A stretch of DNA of 64,000 bases from CBDFGS01 sp965247255 (GCA_965247255.1 CBDFGS010000008.1:186001-250000); one strand, 5' to 3'; counted from the stretch's first letter, positions 44,657 to 53,519 are shown. Program-made: numbers and translations. The notes: generated by a model not told the origin, from the sequence alone.

Positions 44657-44979
44657 AGGAAATCTCGACGAACTCAGAGCGACCCATGAAGAATCCGTGG
44701 CTTGCGGCGGCACTGAACGTTGTCCCCTTGGGACTTGGGTATATCTATCTCCGGCGATGGCTCCGGCTCGACGCCGCGCTGGTCGGCGGGCTCGTGACGG
44801 TCGGGGTGAGCGTGGTCCTGATGTACGGCTTCGCTTTCGCCTGTGGTGATGCGGGATGCTCGATAGACTCCATAGCAGAGTACGTCCCACTCCTCATCAT
44901 AGTCTCGCCGCCGGTGATACTAGCTGCCGCAACCGCCCAGGACGCATGGCGTGTCGCAACAGGACGAGAGCCCGACTGA
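44653..44979 (+). CDS. Small membrane protein, two or more helices
   Basis: 108 residues from the GTG that overlaps the upstream stop; the ATG at 44686 gives 97 residues and is an alternative. KNPWLAAALNVVPLGLGYIY is the typical start of small TM2-like or DUF-type membrane proteins that begin with a Pro-Gly-rich hairpin. Helices are at about 15-32, 38-60 and 73-93. A short loop carries two Cys (FACGDAGC), which could form a disulfide. Translational overlap ties it to the Asp-box protein. Function unknown. Confidence 0.72.
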   Translation: MKEISTNSERPMKNPWLAAALNVVPLGLGYIYLRRWLRLDAALVGGLVTVGVSVVLMYGFAFACGDAGCSIDSIAEYVPLLIIVSPPVILAAATAQDAWRVATGREPD

Positions 44980-45077
44980 AGACTAACAGCAGCCGTCCAC
45001 TCATCAAGCGGGATCATCTATGAAGCGAGAGCCTTCGCAGTGGTAGAATCTGGCCGATTCAGGGAGTAGGTCAATCC

Positions 45078-45884
45078 ATGTCCGACCAACAAGAACACGA
45101 AAAAATGGTCGAGGATACTTGGCGGATGTTCCTGACGGAAGGAAAGCACACCAAGGAGTTCCGCTACCGCCACATGTTCGGTCTACTTCCCTCCAACCCC
45201 CGATGTCGGTTTTGTAATGCTCCGTTTCGCGGCCTCGGCGGGAGGCTGATGAAGGTAATCTTTGACAAGCGTCGGTCTAATCTCAATCCAGTCATTTGCG
45301 ATGCTTGTGAGCACTTCGCGTCCGAGTATCAGGGCGGAGCCGAAATCGAACTATCTCTGTTATTCGCCGATGTGCGCGGGTCCACGACCCTCGCGGAGAA
45401 CATGACGACGTCGGAATTCAGCCAACTAATTAACAGGTTCTACAAGGCGGTGACCGGCGTCCTGATCCGGACTGACGCCCTGATCGACAAGCTCATCGGC
45501 GATCAGGCGGCAGGCATGTACGTTCCGGGCTTCGCGGGCGCCGACCACGCCGAGCGCGCCGTTGAGGCCGCTAAAGAAGTCCTCCGTGTTACCGGTCATC
45601 GTGATTCTGGGGGACCATGGATTCCCCTCGGGGCGGGAGTCCACACCGGGACTGCATTCGTAGGCTCGGTCGGCTCCAAAGAGGGCACGACCGACATCAC
45701 CGTCCTCGGCGATGCGCCCAACACAGCAGCCCGGCTTTCGTCCAGCGCTGCGGCTGGAGAGATCCTGGTCAGCGAAGCGAGCTCGGCGGCAGCGGGCCTT
45801 GACGTAAGCGCCACTGAGAAGCGAGTCCTAGAGTTGAAGGGGAAAAACGAGCCGGTGACCGCCTACGTCATATCGGAATACTAA
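45078..45884 (+). CDS. Class III adenylate/guanylate cyclase with zinc-ribbon-like N-terminus
   Basis: 268 residues. The cyclase homology domain (about 88-262) keeps both metal Asp (Asp98 in LLFADVRGST; Asp142 in DKLIGDQ), the base-binding Lys138 region and the Asn/Arg catalytic pair in VLGDAPNTAARL, so it should be active. The N-terminus carries Cys43-x2-Cys46 and Cys74-x2-Cys77, a likely zinc or iron site, in place of the usual sensor. There is no membrane helix. GGAGTAGG precedes the ATG. It lies between two Asp-box genes and could make cAMP or cGMP in response to metal, redox or partner state. Confidence 0.9.
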   Translation: MSDQQEHEKMVEDTWRMFLTEGKHTKEFRYRHMFGLLPSNPRCRFCNAPFRGLGGRLMKVIFDKRRSNLNPVICDACEHFASEYQGGAEIELSLLFADVRGSTTLAENMTTSEFSQLINRFYKAVTGVLIRTDALIDKLIGDQAAGMYVPGFAGADHAERAVEAAKEVLRVTGHRDSGGPWIPLGAGVHTGTAFVGSVGSKEGTTDITVLGDAPNTAARLSSSAAAGEILVSEASSAAAGLDVSATEKRVLELKGKNEPVTAYVISEY

Positions 45885-45998
45885 TCGAAGTCCCTTTGCG
45901 ATCAGGGTACGGCGACTCAACAACAAGCTGCCATCTCATCGTGCTATCACGACCGGGACCTCGTGCAGACGTCGAGGCCGCTTCGCAAGGACACCAGA

Positions 45999-47291
45999 AT
46001 GAGTAACGTGCCGATGACGCGACCCGAGGAGGCGCTGTCGATCCAGGTCAGCGACTTCCCCGCCTCGCAGACCTTCGCCGGCCTGGAAGGCGGCCGGATA
46101 ATGCGCGCCAGCGCCAGGGGGTTTTCGATCTCCGACGACGGCGGCATGACCTGGAACGAGCCCTTTGCCGGGAGGGACGAGAACGGCGACCCCGTGGTCG
46201 ATGCCAAGGCCCTGGTGAGCCTACCCGGTGGCGCCGTGGGGAGGTCCGAAGGCCGGCACAAGCCCGGCGCGTTCATGCGGCACGACGACGAGATGCTCTT
46301 CCGGAGATCCGACGACGAAGGCAAGACCTGGTCTGCGCCAGTGGTAATGAACACGGGCCTGATCCGCGCCCACGCTGTCAAAGACACCCTGCTCCGGACC
46401 ACCTCGGGCCGCATCATCCAGCCGGCGTACTTCTCCGTAGGCCAGGGCTCGTGGCACCACGAGGACGCGCCATTCGTGGGCGGCTACCTGAACGGCAAGT
46501 TCGTCTCCACCGACGCCCACTACTACGACCCCCACTTCACGGTCTGCTACGTGCTCTACAGCGACGACGAGGGAGAGACGTGGCGCACCAACAGCGATGG
46601 GGAGCTTCTGATCCAACTGGAGCCCGGCGGGCAGGTCGCCAGGACCAACGAGCCCTCAGTGGCCGAGGTAGAGCCGGGCAGGCTGCTGATGATCATGCGC
46701 AACGCGGTAGGGCGGCTCTTCCAGGCATGGTCGGAAGACGATGGTGACACGTGGTCGCGGCCCGAGCCCACCCAGCTAGCCGCGAGCACGGCGCCGGGAC
46801 AGATACGCAGGCTGCCCAATGGTCATCTGCTGGTGGTGTGGAACCAGCAGAGCGAGCAGGAGATTAGGGAAGGCTTCATTCGCACGCGGATGTCGTCCGC
46901 CATCAGTCGAAACGGCGGCGGCATCTGGGAGTGCTTCCAGAACGTGGAGTCGATACACGAGGAGACCCACGTCGAGCCGGGACCGATCAGGATGGTGCGC
47001 CCTGAGGGCCGGTACTCAATCCTGCCCGGAGCGGCCGAGGAGGTGGACTCTGAGTACGCGGTCCCCCTCCCTGAGGGCTACGGGCGCTGGTCTTATCCCG
47101 CCGTGTACGTGGCCGAGGACCGAGTACTCATCGCCCACCACTACACCCTGCAGGACACTCAGACGGGCGAGGAGACGGGCCGGCAGAACAAGCTGAAGGT
47201 GCTGCCAATCTCCTGGTTCTATGGCGGCATGGACCCAAACGCCCAGAGCACGCTGTTGACCAAGATTCGGGACCTGCCTCCGAGGCCGTAG
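45999..47291 (+). CDS. Sialidase-fold protein with Asp boxes (second copy)
   Basis: 430 residues. The ATG at 45999 has AAGGA seven bases upstream; the GTG at 45963 is less supported. Asp boxes: SDDGGMTW (about 45), SDDEGKTW (104), SDDEGETW (188), SEDDGDTW (245) and a decayed SRNGGGIW (304). It resembles the protein at 43484 in fold and in its C-terminal LKVLPISWFY (VKLKVMPVGWFY-type end), so the two are paralogues. Without a signal peptide it likely acts inside the cell. Asp-box proteins of this branch often have no known substrate. Confidence 0.86.
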   Translation: MSNVPMTRPEEALSIQVSDFPASQTFAGLEGGRIMRASARGFSISDDGGMTWNEPFAGRDENGDPVVDAKALVSLPGGAVGRSEGRHKPGAFMRHDDEMLFRRSDDEGKTWSAPVVMNTGLIRAHAVKDTLLRTTSGRIIQPAYFSVGQGSWHHEDAPFVGGYLNGKFVSTDAHYYDPHFTVCYVLYSDDEGETWRTNSDGELLIQLEPGGQVARTNEPSVAEVEPGRLLMIMRNAVGRLFQAWSEDDGDTWSRPEPTQLAASTAPGQIRRLPNGHLLVVWNQQSEQEIREGFIRTRMSSAISRNGGGIWECFQNVESIHEETHVEPGPIRMVRPEGRYSILPGAAEEVDSEYAVPLPEGYGRWSYPAVYVAEDRVLIAHHYTLQDTQTGEETGRQNKLKVLPISWFYGGMDPNAQSTLLTKIRDLPPRP

Positions 47292-47694
47292 GTGGGCGTG
47301 AGGATTCGTTCGTCCCGAGATAGAGGAATTGAGCGGCCCGCGGCCAATCCCCCTTAATCCCCCTTTTCGAAAGGGGGAGACGAGGCTGGCCTCCCCGGAC
47401 TCCCGGAAACGAGCAGTTACTTGAGAGCTTGTCGAAGGAGGCTCATCGCGCCACTTCGAAAGGGCCTCGTGCCTGGCTGTCGCAGACCTTGACCGCCCTA
47501 TCCCCCTGAGCTATCGTGAGCGGCGCACCTGGGAGGGTCTGCGATGAAGGTGAGCAGTGCCACAGTTATTCCGCCGGCCACGGCTGCTGCGCAGGAACGA
47601 CGGCGCGTTCACGAACTGGCAGTACGTCGCATGGGAAGGTCACGGGCCGCCCTTTGCCCGGTCGAACGGCGTCACGAATTCACGGAGGACACGC
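47292..47694. other. 403-bp intergenic region with one family C repeat
   Basis: Holds the repeat at 47346-47386 and a ribosome-binding site GGAGG (47684-47688) for the next gene. The frame upstream of 47695 is open but unsupported as coding. Confidence 0.5.
47346..47386. repeat. Palindromic repeat, family C
   Basis: AATCCCCCTTAATCCCCCTT then TTCGAAAGGGGGAGACGAGG. It differs at only a few positions from the copy at 41551. Confidence 0.75.
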
Positions 47695-49401
47695 GTGATC
47701 GATAGTCAAAGCCCCGAGGAGACGCAACACCTCGCGGCCGGTGACACGCGTCTGGCGCGCAATCCCCCGCCGGGCCAGGACCTTCGCCTCAGCTATCGGT
47801 CGGAGATCGACGGAACCGACCAGCCCTACGCGTTATACGTACCCGCCGGCTACGACGAAGGGCGAACGTGGCCCTTGGTCGTCAATCTCCACGGCACCTC
47901 GGCGGGCATGGGAAAAGAGATGGTCGGCCAGACGTCCAAGAACTACAGCGCGGACCGAAACGCGCTGTTCCTCTGGGCGGCCGAGCGTCACGGCGCGATT
48001 CTAGCCACCCCATTCGGCCGCGGAGTCACCGAGTTTCGCGGCATAGGAGACAACGACGTCTTCTGCGTGCTGGCTGACGTACAGCAGAGATACCGAGTGG
48101 ACCCCGAACGGATCGCGCTTACCGGGCTGTCCATGGGTGGGACGGGCTCTTTCGAGCTGGGTCTGGACCACCCCGGCGTATTCTCCGCCGTCGCCCCCAT
48201 CGGAGCAGCCCACAGCTTCCACTGGCTGGCCGCCAACGGCGAGCACACACCCTTCTGGTGCATCGGCGGGGAGTTCGACCGCGACTTCGTGAAGAACGGC
48301 GGCCTCGAGTGCGCCGAGAAGATGATCGAGTTGGGTTTCGACTGCCGGCTCGACGTCCTGAAGACGCGGGAGCACTCCGACTTCGTGCCGGAGTTCTTCG
48401 ACAATGTGGTGGAGTGGCTGGTGCAGCATCGGGTGGCGCGCCACCCCACAGAGTACTCGAGCAGCACCCTCCTGCCGATGTTCGGCCGGGCCTACTGGAC
48501 GGCGATCGACGCCATCGAGAGCCCCGGCACGATCGGCACGGCGCGCGCCCAGATGGTCGACGCCAACCGCATCGCCATCGAGACCGACAACATCGTCGCC
48601 GTCACCGTGCTGCCCGATCCGGAGCTATCCGACCTGACGCGGCCAATAAGCGTGGAGGTCGACGGTACGGACGCGTTCGACGGCGTGGTCAAGGCCGATC
48701 AGGAGGTACAGTTCGTCCGCGAAGACGCCAGGTGGCTCGCGACGCTTGCCCCACGCCGCGAGATATCTCTGACCGGGTATCGCAACAACCCGGTCGCCGA
48801 CGCGCCCGAGGAGTTGACGATGGAGGGCGTAGAAGCGGCGCTGGCCATATGGATCGCCGACGCTATGAGAGCAGCCACCGGCGCCGACGTAGCTATGTAC
48901 AACCGCAGGTACTATCGGGGGCTGCCCATACCAAGGGGCGTCGTGGACGAGGTCGACCTGTTGCAATGTACGCGTCCCGCCAATCAAGAGCTGGCCGTCG
49001 CCGAGCTCACCGGTGGTGAGATCATCCGCATCCTGGAAGACAACGTCGATGTGCCCGATACCCTCCGCCACAGCTTCCCGCTGACTTTCGGGGGCGAGAA
49101 CCTGGAGTTCCTGGTGCAGCCGTCCGGGTTCAGCTACTCCTTCGACCGAGCGCGGCCATACGGCCAGCGTGTCGTGGAGTGCGACATCGACGAGAGCCGC
49201 CTCTACCGCGTCGCGCTGGAGGGCCAGGTACCCGAGCGCGCGGAGGTGTGGCGCCGCGCCACGATGCGACTGGCCGACCTTTACCCCTTGCGATACGAGC
49301 GCACGGACGTCCCGGTCGTAGGCGCCCTTTACGCCCACGCGTTGCGCACGGGGCGCATCGAGGCGCCGATGGGCGGCAAGGTCCGGGAGGCGTGGGGGTA
49401 G
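47695..49401 (+). CDS. Esterase fused to a 5'-nucleotidase C-terminal domain
   Basis: 568 residues from the GTG at 47695, which has GGAGG six bases upstream; the longer frame to 47557 lacks support. Residues 30-270 are an alpha/beta-hydrolase of the esterase/PHB-depolymerase type: nucleophile Ser146 in GLSMGGTGS, oxyanion region NLHGTSAG, and likely His227 in REHSDF. Residues 378-550 match the 5'-nucleotidase C-terminal (substrate-binding) domain: LAIWIADAMRAATGADVAM, ELTGGEIIRILE and QPSGFSYSFDRARPYGQRV. The metallophosphatase half normally joined to this domain is absent. No signal peptide. The aldolase gene follows 49 bases later. Confidence 0.85.
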   Translation: MIDSQSPEETQHLAAGDTRLARNPPPGQDLRLSYRSEIDGTDQPYALYVPAGYDEGRTWPLVVNLHGTSAGMGKEMVGQTSKNYSADRNALFLWAAERHGAILATPFGRGVTEFRGIGDNDVFCVLADVQQRYRVDPERIALTGLSMGGTGSFELGLDHPGVFSAVAPIGAAHSFHWLAANGEHTPFWCIGGEFDRDFVKNGGLECAEKMIELGFDCRLDVLKTREHSDFVPEFFDNVVEWLVQHRVARHPTEYSSSTLLPMFGRAYWTAIDAIESPGTIGTARAQMVDANRIAIETDNIVAVTVLPDPELSDLTRPISVEVDGTDAFDGVVKADQEVQFVREDARWLATLAPRREISLTGYRNNPVADAPEELTMEGVEAALAIWIADAMRAATGADVAMYNRRYYRGLPIPRGVVDEVDLLQCTRPANQELAVAELTGGEIIRILEDNVDVPDTLRHSFPLTFGGENLEFLVQPSGFSYSFDRARPYGQRVVECDIDESRLYRVALEGQVPERAEVWRRATMRLADLYPLRYERTDVPVVGALYAHALRTGRIEAPMGGKVREAWG

Positions 49402-49450
49402 GCGTGGGCGGAACTATGTGCCGCTCCAATAGCACGCCCAGGGGATGAAT

Positions 49451-50212
49451 ATGAAAAAGAACAGGATGAAATCGAAGCTGTTGGCGGGCGAGCCGGCGTT
49501 TGGCGTTTCGGTCATGTTCCCATCGCCCCAGGTGGTCGAGATGCTCGGTAAGCTCGGTTTCGATTGGGTACTCATCGACTGCGAGCACGGTTCGACGTCC
49601 CCCGAGAGCGTCGAGATGATGGCCCTGGCCGCCGAGGCTACAGGCATGACCCCTATCGCTCGTCCCTGGACGAACAGTCCGGAGGCGATACTTCGCGTGA
49701 TGGACCGCGGCGCGATGGGTGTGCAGGTACCGCATGTCAACACGGCCGAGGAGGCGCAACGCGCGGTGGAGTCGGCCAAGTACCACCCGTTGGGGAGCCG
49801 CGGGATGGCGGCGGGCACACGCTCGTCCGACTACGGGTTCGGGCTGCCCATGTCCGAGTACGTCGAAGAGTCCAACCGAGAGACCTTGGTCTGCGTACAG
49901 CTAGAGGACGCGGAGGCGTTGGAGAATATCGATGAGATACTCAAGGTAGACGGGGTGGATGTGTTCTTCCTCGGACCATCGGACCTATCGCAGTCGATGG
50001 GATACCCGGGCCGCTCAGATGTCCCCGAGGTCCGGGAGGCGATGGACAGGGCCTTTGCCAAGATCGTCGAGGCCGGGAAGGCGCCAGGCTCGGCGGGAAA
50101 CGCAGAGGCGGTGCGACGGTATCTCGGCAAAGGGGCGCTCTACCTCTACACTCACGTCCCTACCCTGCTCCGCGACGCCAGCGGCGATTTCCTGGAGGCG
50201 GTGAAGGGGTAG
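49451..50212 (+). CDS. HpcH/HpaI aldolase-family protein
   Basis: 253 residues. ATG at 49451, with AGGGG six bases upstream. The class II pyruvate-aldolase core is clear: GFDWVLIDCEHG (with the acid after the strand), ARPWTNSPEAILRVMDRGAMGVQVPHV (metal-site Arg and Gly-rich turn), VCVQLEDAEALENI (metal Glu) and VFFLGPSDLSQSMG (metal Asp). Known members cleave 2-keto-3-deoxy sugar acids (YfaU, GarL) or 4-hydroxy-2-oxo-heptanedioate to pyruvate plus an aldehyde. This would finish pathways begun by the dehydratases at 18439 and 27725. Confidence 0.92.
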   Translation: MKKNRMKSKLLAGEPAFGVSVMFPSPQVVEMLGKLGFDWVLIDCEHGSTSPESVEMMALAAEATGMTPIARPWTNSPEAILRVMDRGAMGVQVPHVNTAEEAQRAVESAKYHPLGSRGMAAGTRSSDYGFGLPMSEYVEESNRETLVCVQLEDAEALENIDEILKVDGVDVFFLGPSDLSQSMGYPGRSDVPEVREAMDRAFAKIVEAGKAPGSAGNAEAVRRYLGKGALYLYTHVPTLLRDASGDFLEAVKG

Positions 50213-50231
50213 ACGCTCAGCGTACTCTTCT

Positions 50232-50301
50232 GTAGGGGCGCTCCCGTGTGAGCGCCCTCACGTTTCGCACAAGACGGGCGGCCACACTGGGCCGCCCCTA
50301 C
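50232..50301. repeat. Foldback repeat, family D (70 bp)
   Basis: Starts GTAGGGGCGCTCCCGTGTGA and ends GGCCGCCCCTAC; the outer nine bases are perfect inverse complements, and internal GC-rich arms also pair. It lies between convergent genes and could double as a terminator. A second motif typical of genome-wide repeats, CGTTCGGCCTGAGCCTGTCG, lies at 50441-50460. Confidence 0.65.
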
Positions 50302-50480
50302 GTCGTGATCTGCGGCGTCGTGTCACCTTCTTCTTAGTGGGCATTCCCGTGTGAGCTCTCCCCCTTCGGCCAAACAACAGCGTGGGCTCCGCAAGCACAC
50401 CCCGCTACGAACCTCACGGCGAACGGAGACGGCACCGTTCCGTTCGGCCTGAGCCTGTCGAAGACCGCCAAACAGGCACA

Positions 50481-51293
50481 CTAATGCTCGATTACCGTGC
50501 CGCCGCCGATGTTGATCGCCTGTCCGGTGATCCATGAAGCGGCTTCCGTGCATAGGTAGGCGATGAACCCGCCGACCTCATCGGGTGTGCCTACCCTGCC
50601 TATGGGGTGCGCTTTGGCCTTCTCTTCCCACCCCTCGCCCCGACCGAACTTGTCCATTCTCGCGGTGTCCACGGTGGCGGGGCACACGGCGTTCACGTTA
50701 ACTCGGTGCGGGCCCAGCTCCATCGCCAGCGACTGGGTCATGCCGATCTGCGCGAAATTGGCGGCGTTGTATGCGAGGGTGTTGGCCGAACCGCGTTTGC
50801 CGGCCGCCGACGCGACGTTGACGATCTTGCCGCCCTCGCCCTGCCTCATCAGCTCTCGCGCCACTACCTTGCTGCAGAGGTATGTGCCGCGCACCTTGAT
50901 GTCCACCACCTTCTGGAATACATCGGGGTCCAGGTCGACGATCGGCACGCGGTCCGCGCCGATGGCCATCGCAGCGTTGTTCACCAGGATGTCCACGCGG
51001 CCAAACTCCTCCAGCGTTCGCGCCATCATCGCGTCGACCGCGTCGACGTCGGCTACATCCGCCACGATCGGCAGCGCGCGGCGGCCCTTGGCGCGTGCGT
51101 CATCCGCGGTGCTCTCGATATCCCTCCACCCCATATCCTTCTCGTCCGCTGGAAAGGTCGAAGGATCCCTCCCGGTCCCGGTCACGACGACGTCGCACCC
51201 GAGGTCCGCCAGAGCCATAGTGGTCGAGTATCCGATGCTCCGCCGCCTGCCTGCTCCGGTGATTATTGCGACCTTGCCGTCGAGTTCGCCCAT
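50481..51293 (-). CDS. Short-chain dehydrogenase/reductase with altered catalytic Lys
   Basis: 270 residues. Cofactor motif TGAGRRRSIG (12-21) and LVNNAA (103-108) are normal. Catalytic Ser is in VASAAG (160-165) and Tyr175 in LAYNAANF, but the YxxxK lysine is Asn179. The C-terminus (INIGGGTVIEH) is of the FabG/3-ketoacyl reductase kind. A Lys-to-Asn change usually lowers activity strongly, so it may use another residue or have a different role. AGGAGG precedes the ATG. It lies 136 bases downstream of the ThDP gene on the same strand and may form a transcription unit with it. Confidence 0.9.
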   Translation of the reverse strand: MGELDGKVAIITGAGRRRSIGYSTTMALADLGCDVVVTGTGRDPSTFPADEKDMGWRDIESTADDARAKGRRALPIVADVADVDAVDAMMARTLEEFGRVDILVNNAAMAIGADRVPIVDLDPDVFQKVVDIKVRGTYLCSKVVARELMRQGEGGKIVNVASAAGKRGSANTLAYNAANFAQIGMTQSLAMELGPHRVNVNAVCPATVDTARMDKFGRGEGWEEKAKAHPIGRVGTPDEVGGFIAYLCTEAASWITGQAINIGGGTVIEH

Positions 51294-51428
51294 GATTACT
51301 CCTCCTGAGAGATATGGTTTGGTTCCTGACGCGGCGGGTCACCGAAGGAGCGACCCGACGCTCACTCGCCGAGGGACGTAGACAGTTCCTCGTGAGGCGC
51401 AGCGCCCGTGTCGCGGTTTAGGCTGGCG

Positions 51429-53081
51429 CTACTGGCCCCTGATCGGCTTGGTGTGAGCCGCGTACACGTCCGGGTCGACTCGCACGTCGATGAGGTGTAG
51501 CCGGTCGGACTCCAGAGATGTGCTAAAGGCGGTCTCGAACTCCTTCAGAGTGTGCACCTCCGAGCCAACGCCTCCGAAGCTCTCGGCAAGGCGGACGAAG
51601 TCCGTCTGCTCGAGGTCCACGCCCTCACGTGCGTACTCCTTGGCCCGCTGTTTGATCCGGATCATTCCCAGCGTACCGTCGTCGAAGACGATGATCACGG
51701 GGGAGAGCTTCAATCGCGCCGCCACCTCCAGCTCTCCGGCGCGCATCAGCATCCCGGCGTCGCCCACCAGAGCGATAGTCTTCTGCTCCGGCCTGACCAG
51801 CGAGGCGGCGAGGGCGGCGGGCAACGAGTAACCCATCGTATTGGCGCCGCTGGAGTCGAAGTATGTGCCCCGTCCGTAAACCTTCCACGCGTACAGGTTT
51901 ACCCTGCCGTAGATGCCGGCCTCGGATGTCAGGATCGCGTCGCGGGGGGCCATCCGGCGCGCGAGAGCCAGGACTGAGGCTGCGTTTAGCTCGGACTTAT
52001 CGGCCCCGAGCTCCCTCATGACGTCTTCCCAGAAGTCCTGGATCTCAGACTCGTCCCACGTCCGGCGCTCTCCTACACTGCCGGCCACCGAGACTAGGAG
52101 CTCTGAAAGAGGGCCGGTCGGGGCCAACGATGGCGCCCCGACAGTCTCGTCCGCTGCGACTGGAACGGCGTCCAGAGTCACCAGCGGCTGGGGGTGCTTC
52201 CAGGGACTGAGCAGCTCCACGCGGTCCAACCCGACCCCCACGACGAGGTCGCTCTTAGCCATCATGCGGCCCTCGAAGGTCTCCTCGCGGTACACGCCGG
52301 ACATGACCCCGGCGTAGAGTGGGTGGTCCTCGGGGATGGCGCCGCGCGCTTTGGAGGTCACCAAGACCGCGGCCTGAAGCTTCTCCGCCAAGGCTACCAG
52401 GTCGCCCTGCGCTCGTTGGCGCAGCACCACCGGACCGGCGATCAGAATCGGCTTCTCGGCTTTGTCGATGGTCGCTGCTACTGCCTCAGGGTCGCCTTCA
52501 ATTCGCCGCGGCGCGGCCAGCGCCTGCTCCTGGACGGTATTGCCGTCCGCTCCGACGCTGGGAGCGAAGTCCATCGGTAGATCGAGGTGTACGGGGCCGG
52601 GACGCTCCGCGGTGGCGATGTGAATCGCCTCGGCGATGCGGGCCCCGGGGTCGCTGGCATCCAGAGTGATAGACGCCTTGCACATGGGGCCGAACATCGC
52701 CCCGTGGTCGATGTTCTGCATGGACGTGAGCGGCCCCTGCCCGGGACCGTAGGTCTCGGTGAAACAGAGGAGTGGGTGTCGCTCGAGGTACGCGTAGATG
52801 GCCCCACTCGTAAGATTCGTAGCGCCAGGGCCCATTATCGAAATGCAGGCCCCGCAGGAGTCGGTGAGCTCCCCGCTTACCACGGCCATCATGGCGGCGG
52901 TGGTCTCGTGCTGGACCAGGACGAACGGGATCTCTTCCAGGCGGCACGCCTCGATGAGATCGACAGAGCTTCCGCCGCCCGGGATTCCGAACACGAAACG
53001 GACGCCGTTGCTCCTCAAAGCCTCGGCCACTTCACGGGCGAATCGAGTTTCCGCTGACTCCTTTTCCAACGCGACTGTCAT
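51429..53081 (-). CDS. ThDP-dependent enzyme, acetolactate synthase large-subunit-like
   Basis: 550 residues. PYR domain with Glu59 (LVQHETTAAM), an FGIPGGGS start typical of ALS-type proteins, a central domain (about 195-330), and PP domain with GDAGMLMRAGELEVAARL followed by FDDGTLGMI. The usual GDGxF with closing NN is altered to GDAGM and DDGTLG, so cofactor contacts are kept but the chemistry is uncertain. No ilvN-like small subunit is present. It differs substantially from the ThDP enzyme at 16559, so they are not recent duplicates. Confidence 0.87.
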   Translation of the reverse strand: MTVALEKESAETRFAREVAEALRSNGVRFVFGIPGGGSSVDLIEACRLEEIPFVLVQHETTAAMMAVVSGELTDSCGACISIMGPGATNLTSGAIYAYLERHPLLCFTETYGPGQGPLTSMQNIDHGAMFGPMCKASITLDASDPGARIAEAIHIATAERPGPVHLDLPMDFAPSVGADGNTVQEQALAAPRRIEGDPEAVAATIDKAEKPILIAGPVVLRQRAQGDLVALAEKLQAAVLVTSKARGAIPEDHPLYAGVMSGVYREETFEGRMMAKSDLVVGVGLDRVELLSPWKHPQPLVTLDAVPVAADETVGAPSLAPTGPLSELLVSVAGSVGERRTWDESEIQDFWEDVMRELGADKSELNAASVLALARRMAPRDAILTSEAGIYGRVNLYAWKVYGRGTYFDSSGANTMGYSLPAALAASLVRPEQKTIALVGDAGMLMRAGELEVAARLKLSPVIIVFDDGTLGMIRIKQRAKEYAREGVDLEQTDFVRLAESFGGVGSEVHTLKEFETAFSTSLESDRLHLIDVRVDPDVYAAHTKPIRGQ

Positions 53082-53253
53082 GTGCTAGCTTACCTACCTC
53101 ATTGATCTCGGTCTTTGTCGGTCATGATGGTACGGTTGCTCCTAAACGCTGTCAAACCACGATTTTTAGCGAGTCGTTTTTCAGAGTGGGTTCGCTGGCC
53201 CTTTTGTCGCACTCGGCGGAAGCGAGACCTTCAGCCGATGACCTTGCTCCCCC

Positions 53254-53366
53254 AATGTCGTCCTGAGGCGGCTGCCGACGAAGGAGCTGGGGTTGGGGGT
53301 CTTGCGACGTTGAGACACGTGGACCCCGCCCCAGGCCCTTCGCCCGCGGCGGCCTCAGGGTGACAG
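53254..53366. repeat. Foldback repeat, family A (complete)
   Basis: Left arm AATGTCGTCCTGAGGCGGCT; right arm ends GCGGCGGCCTCAGGGTGACA. The arms include CTGGGG and CCCCAGG before a middle of about 35 bases. It resembles a MITE or REP-derived element without coding capacity. Confidence 0.8.
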
Positions 53367-53410
53367 GAGGTGGCAGCTGAGCTCAGAATGTGCGGCCCCG
53401 GCCACGATTC

Positions 53411-53519
53411 TGTCATGCTGAGGAGTCCCCGACGAAGCATCTGGGGTAGGGCCAGCCGTGTGCAAGCGTGCCCAAGACCCAACACCACCCCAGACCCCCT
53501 CGCCTCGCTCAGGGTGACA
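53411..53519. repeat. Foldback repeat, family A (complete)
   Basis: Left arm TGTCATGCTGAGGAGTCCCC, then CATCTGGGGT; right arm CACCCCAGACCCCCTCGCCT ending CTCAGGGTGACA. It is the clearest copy, only 44 bases from the preceding one. Confidence 0.8.

Noticed and set aside
15288..53519. CRISPR array or phage attachment site
   Set aside because: The repeats are palindromic, dispersed and differ in their middles; no regular repeat-spacer pattern and no integrase or tRNA gene is present.
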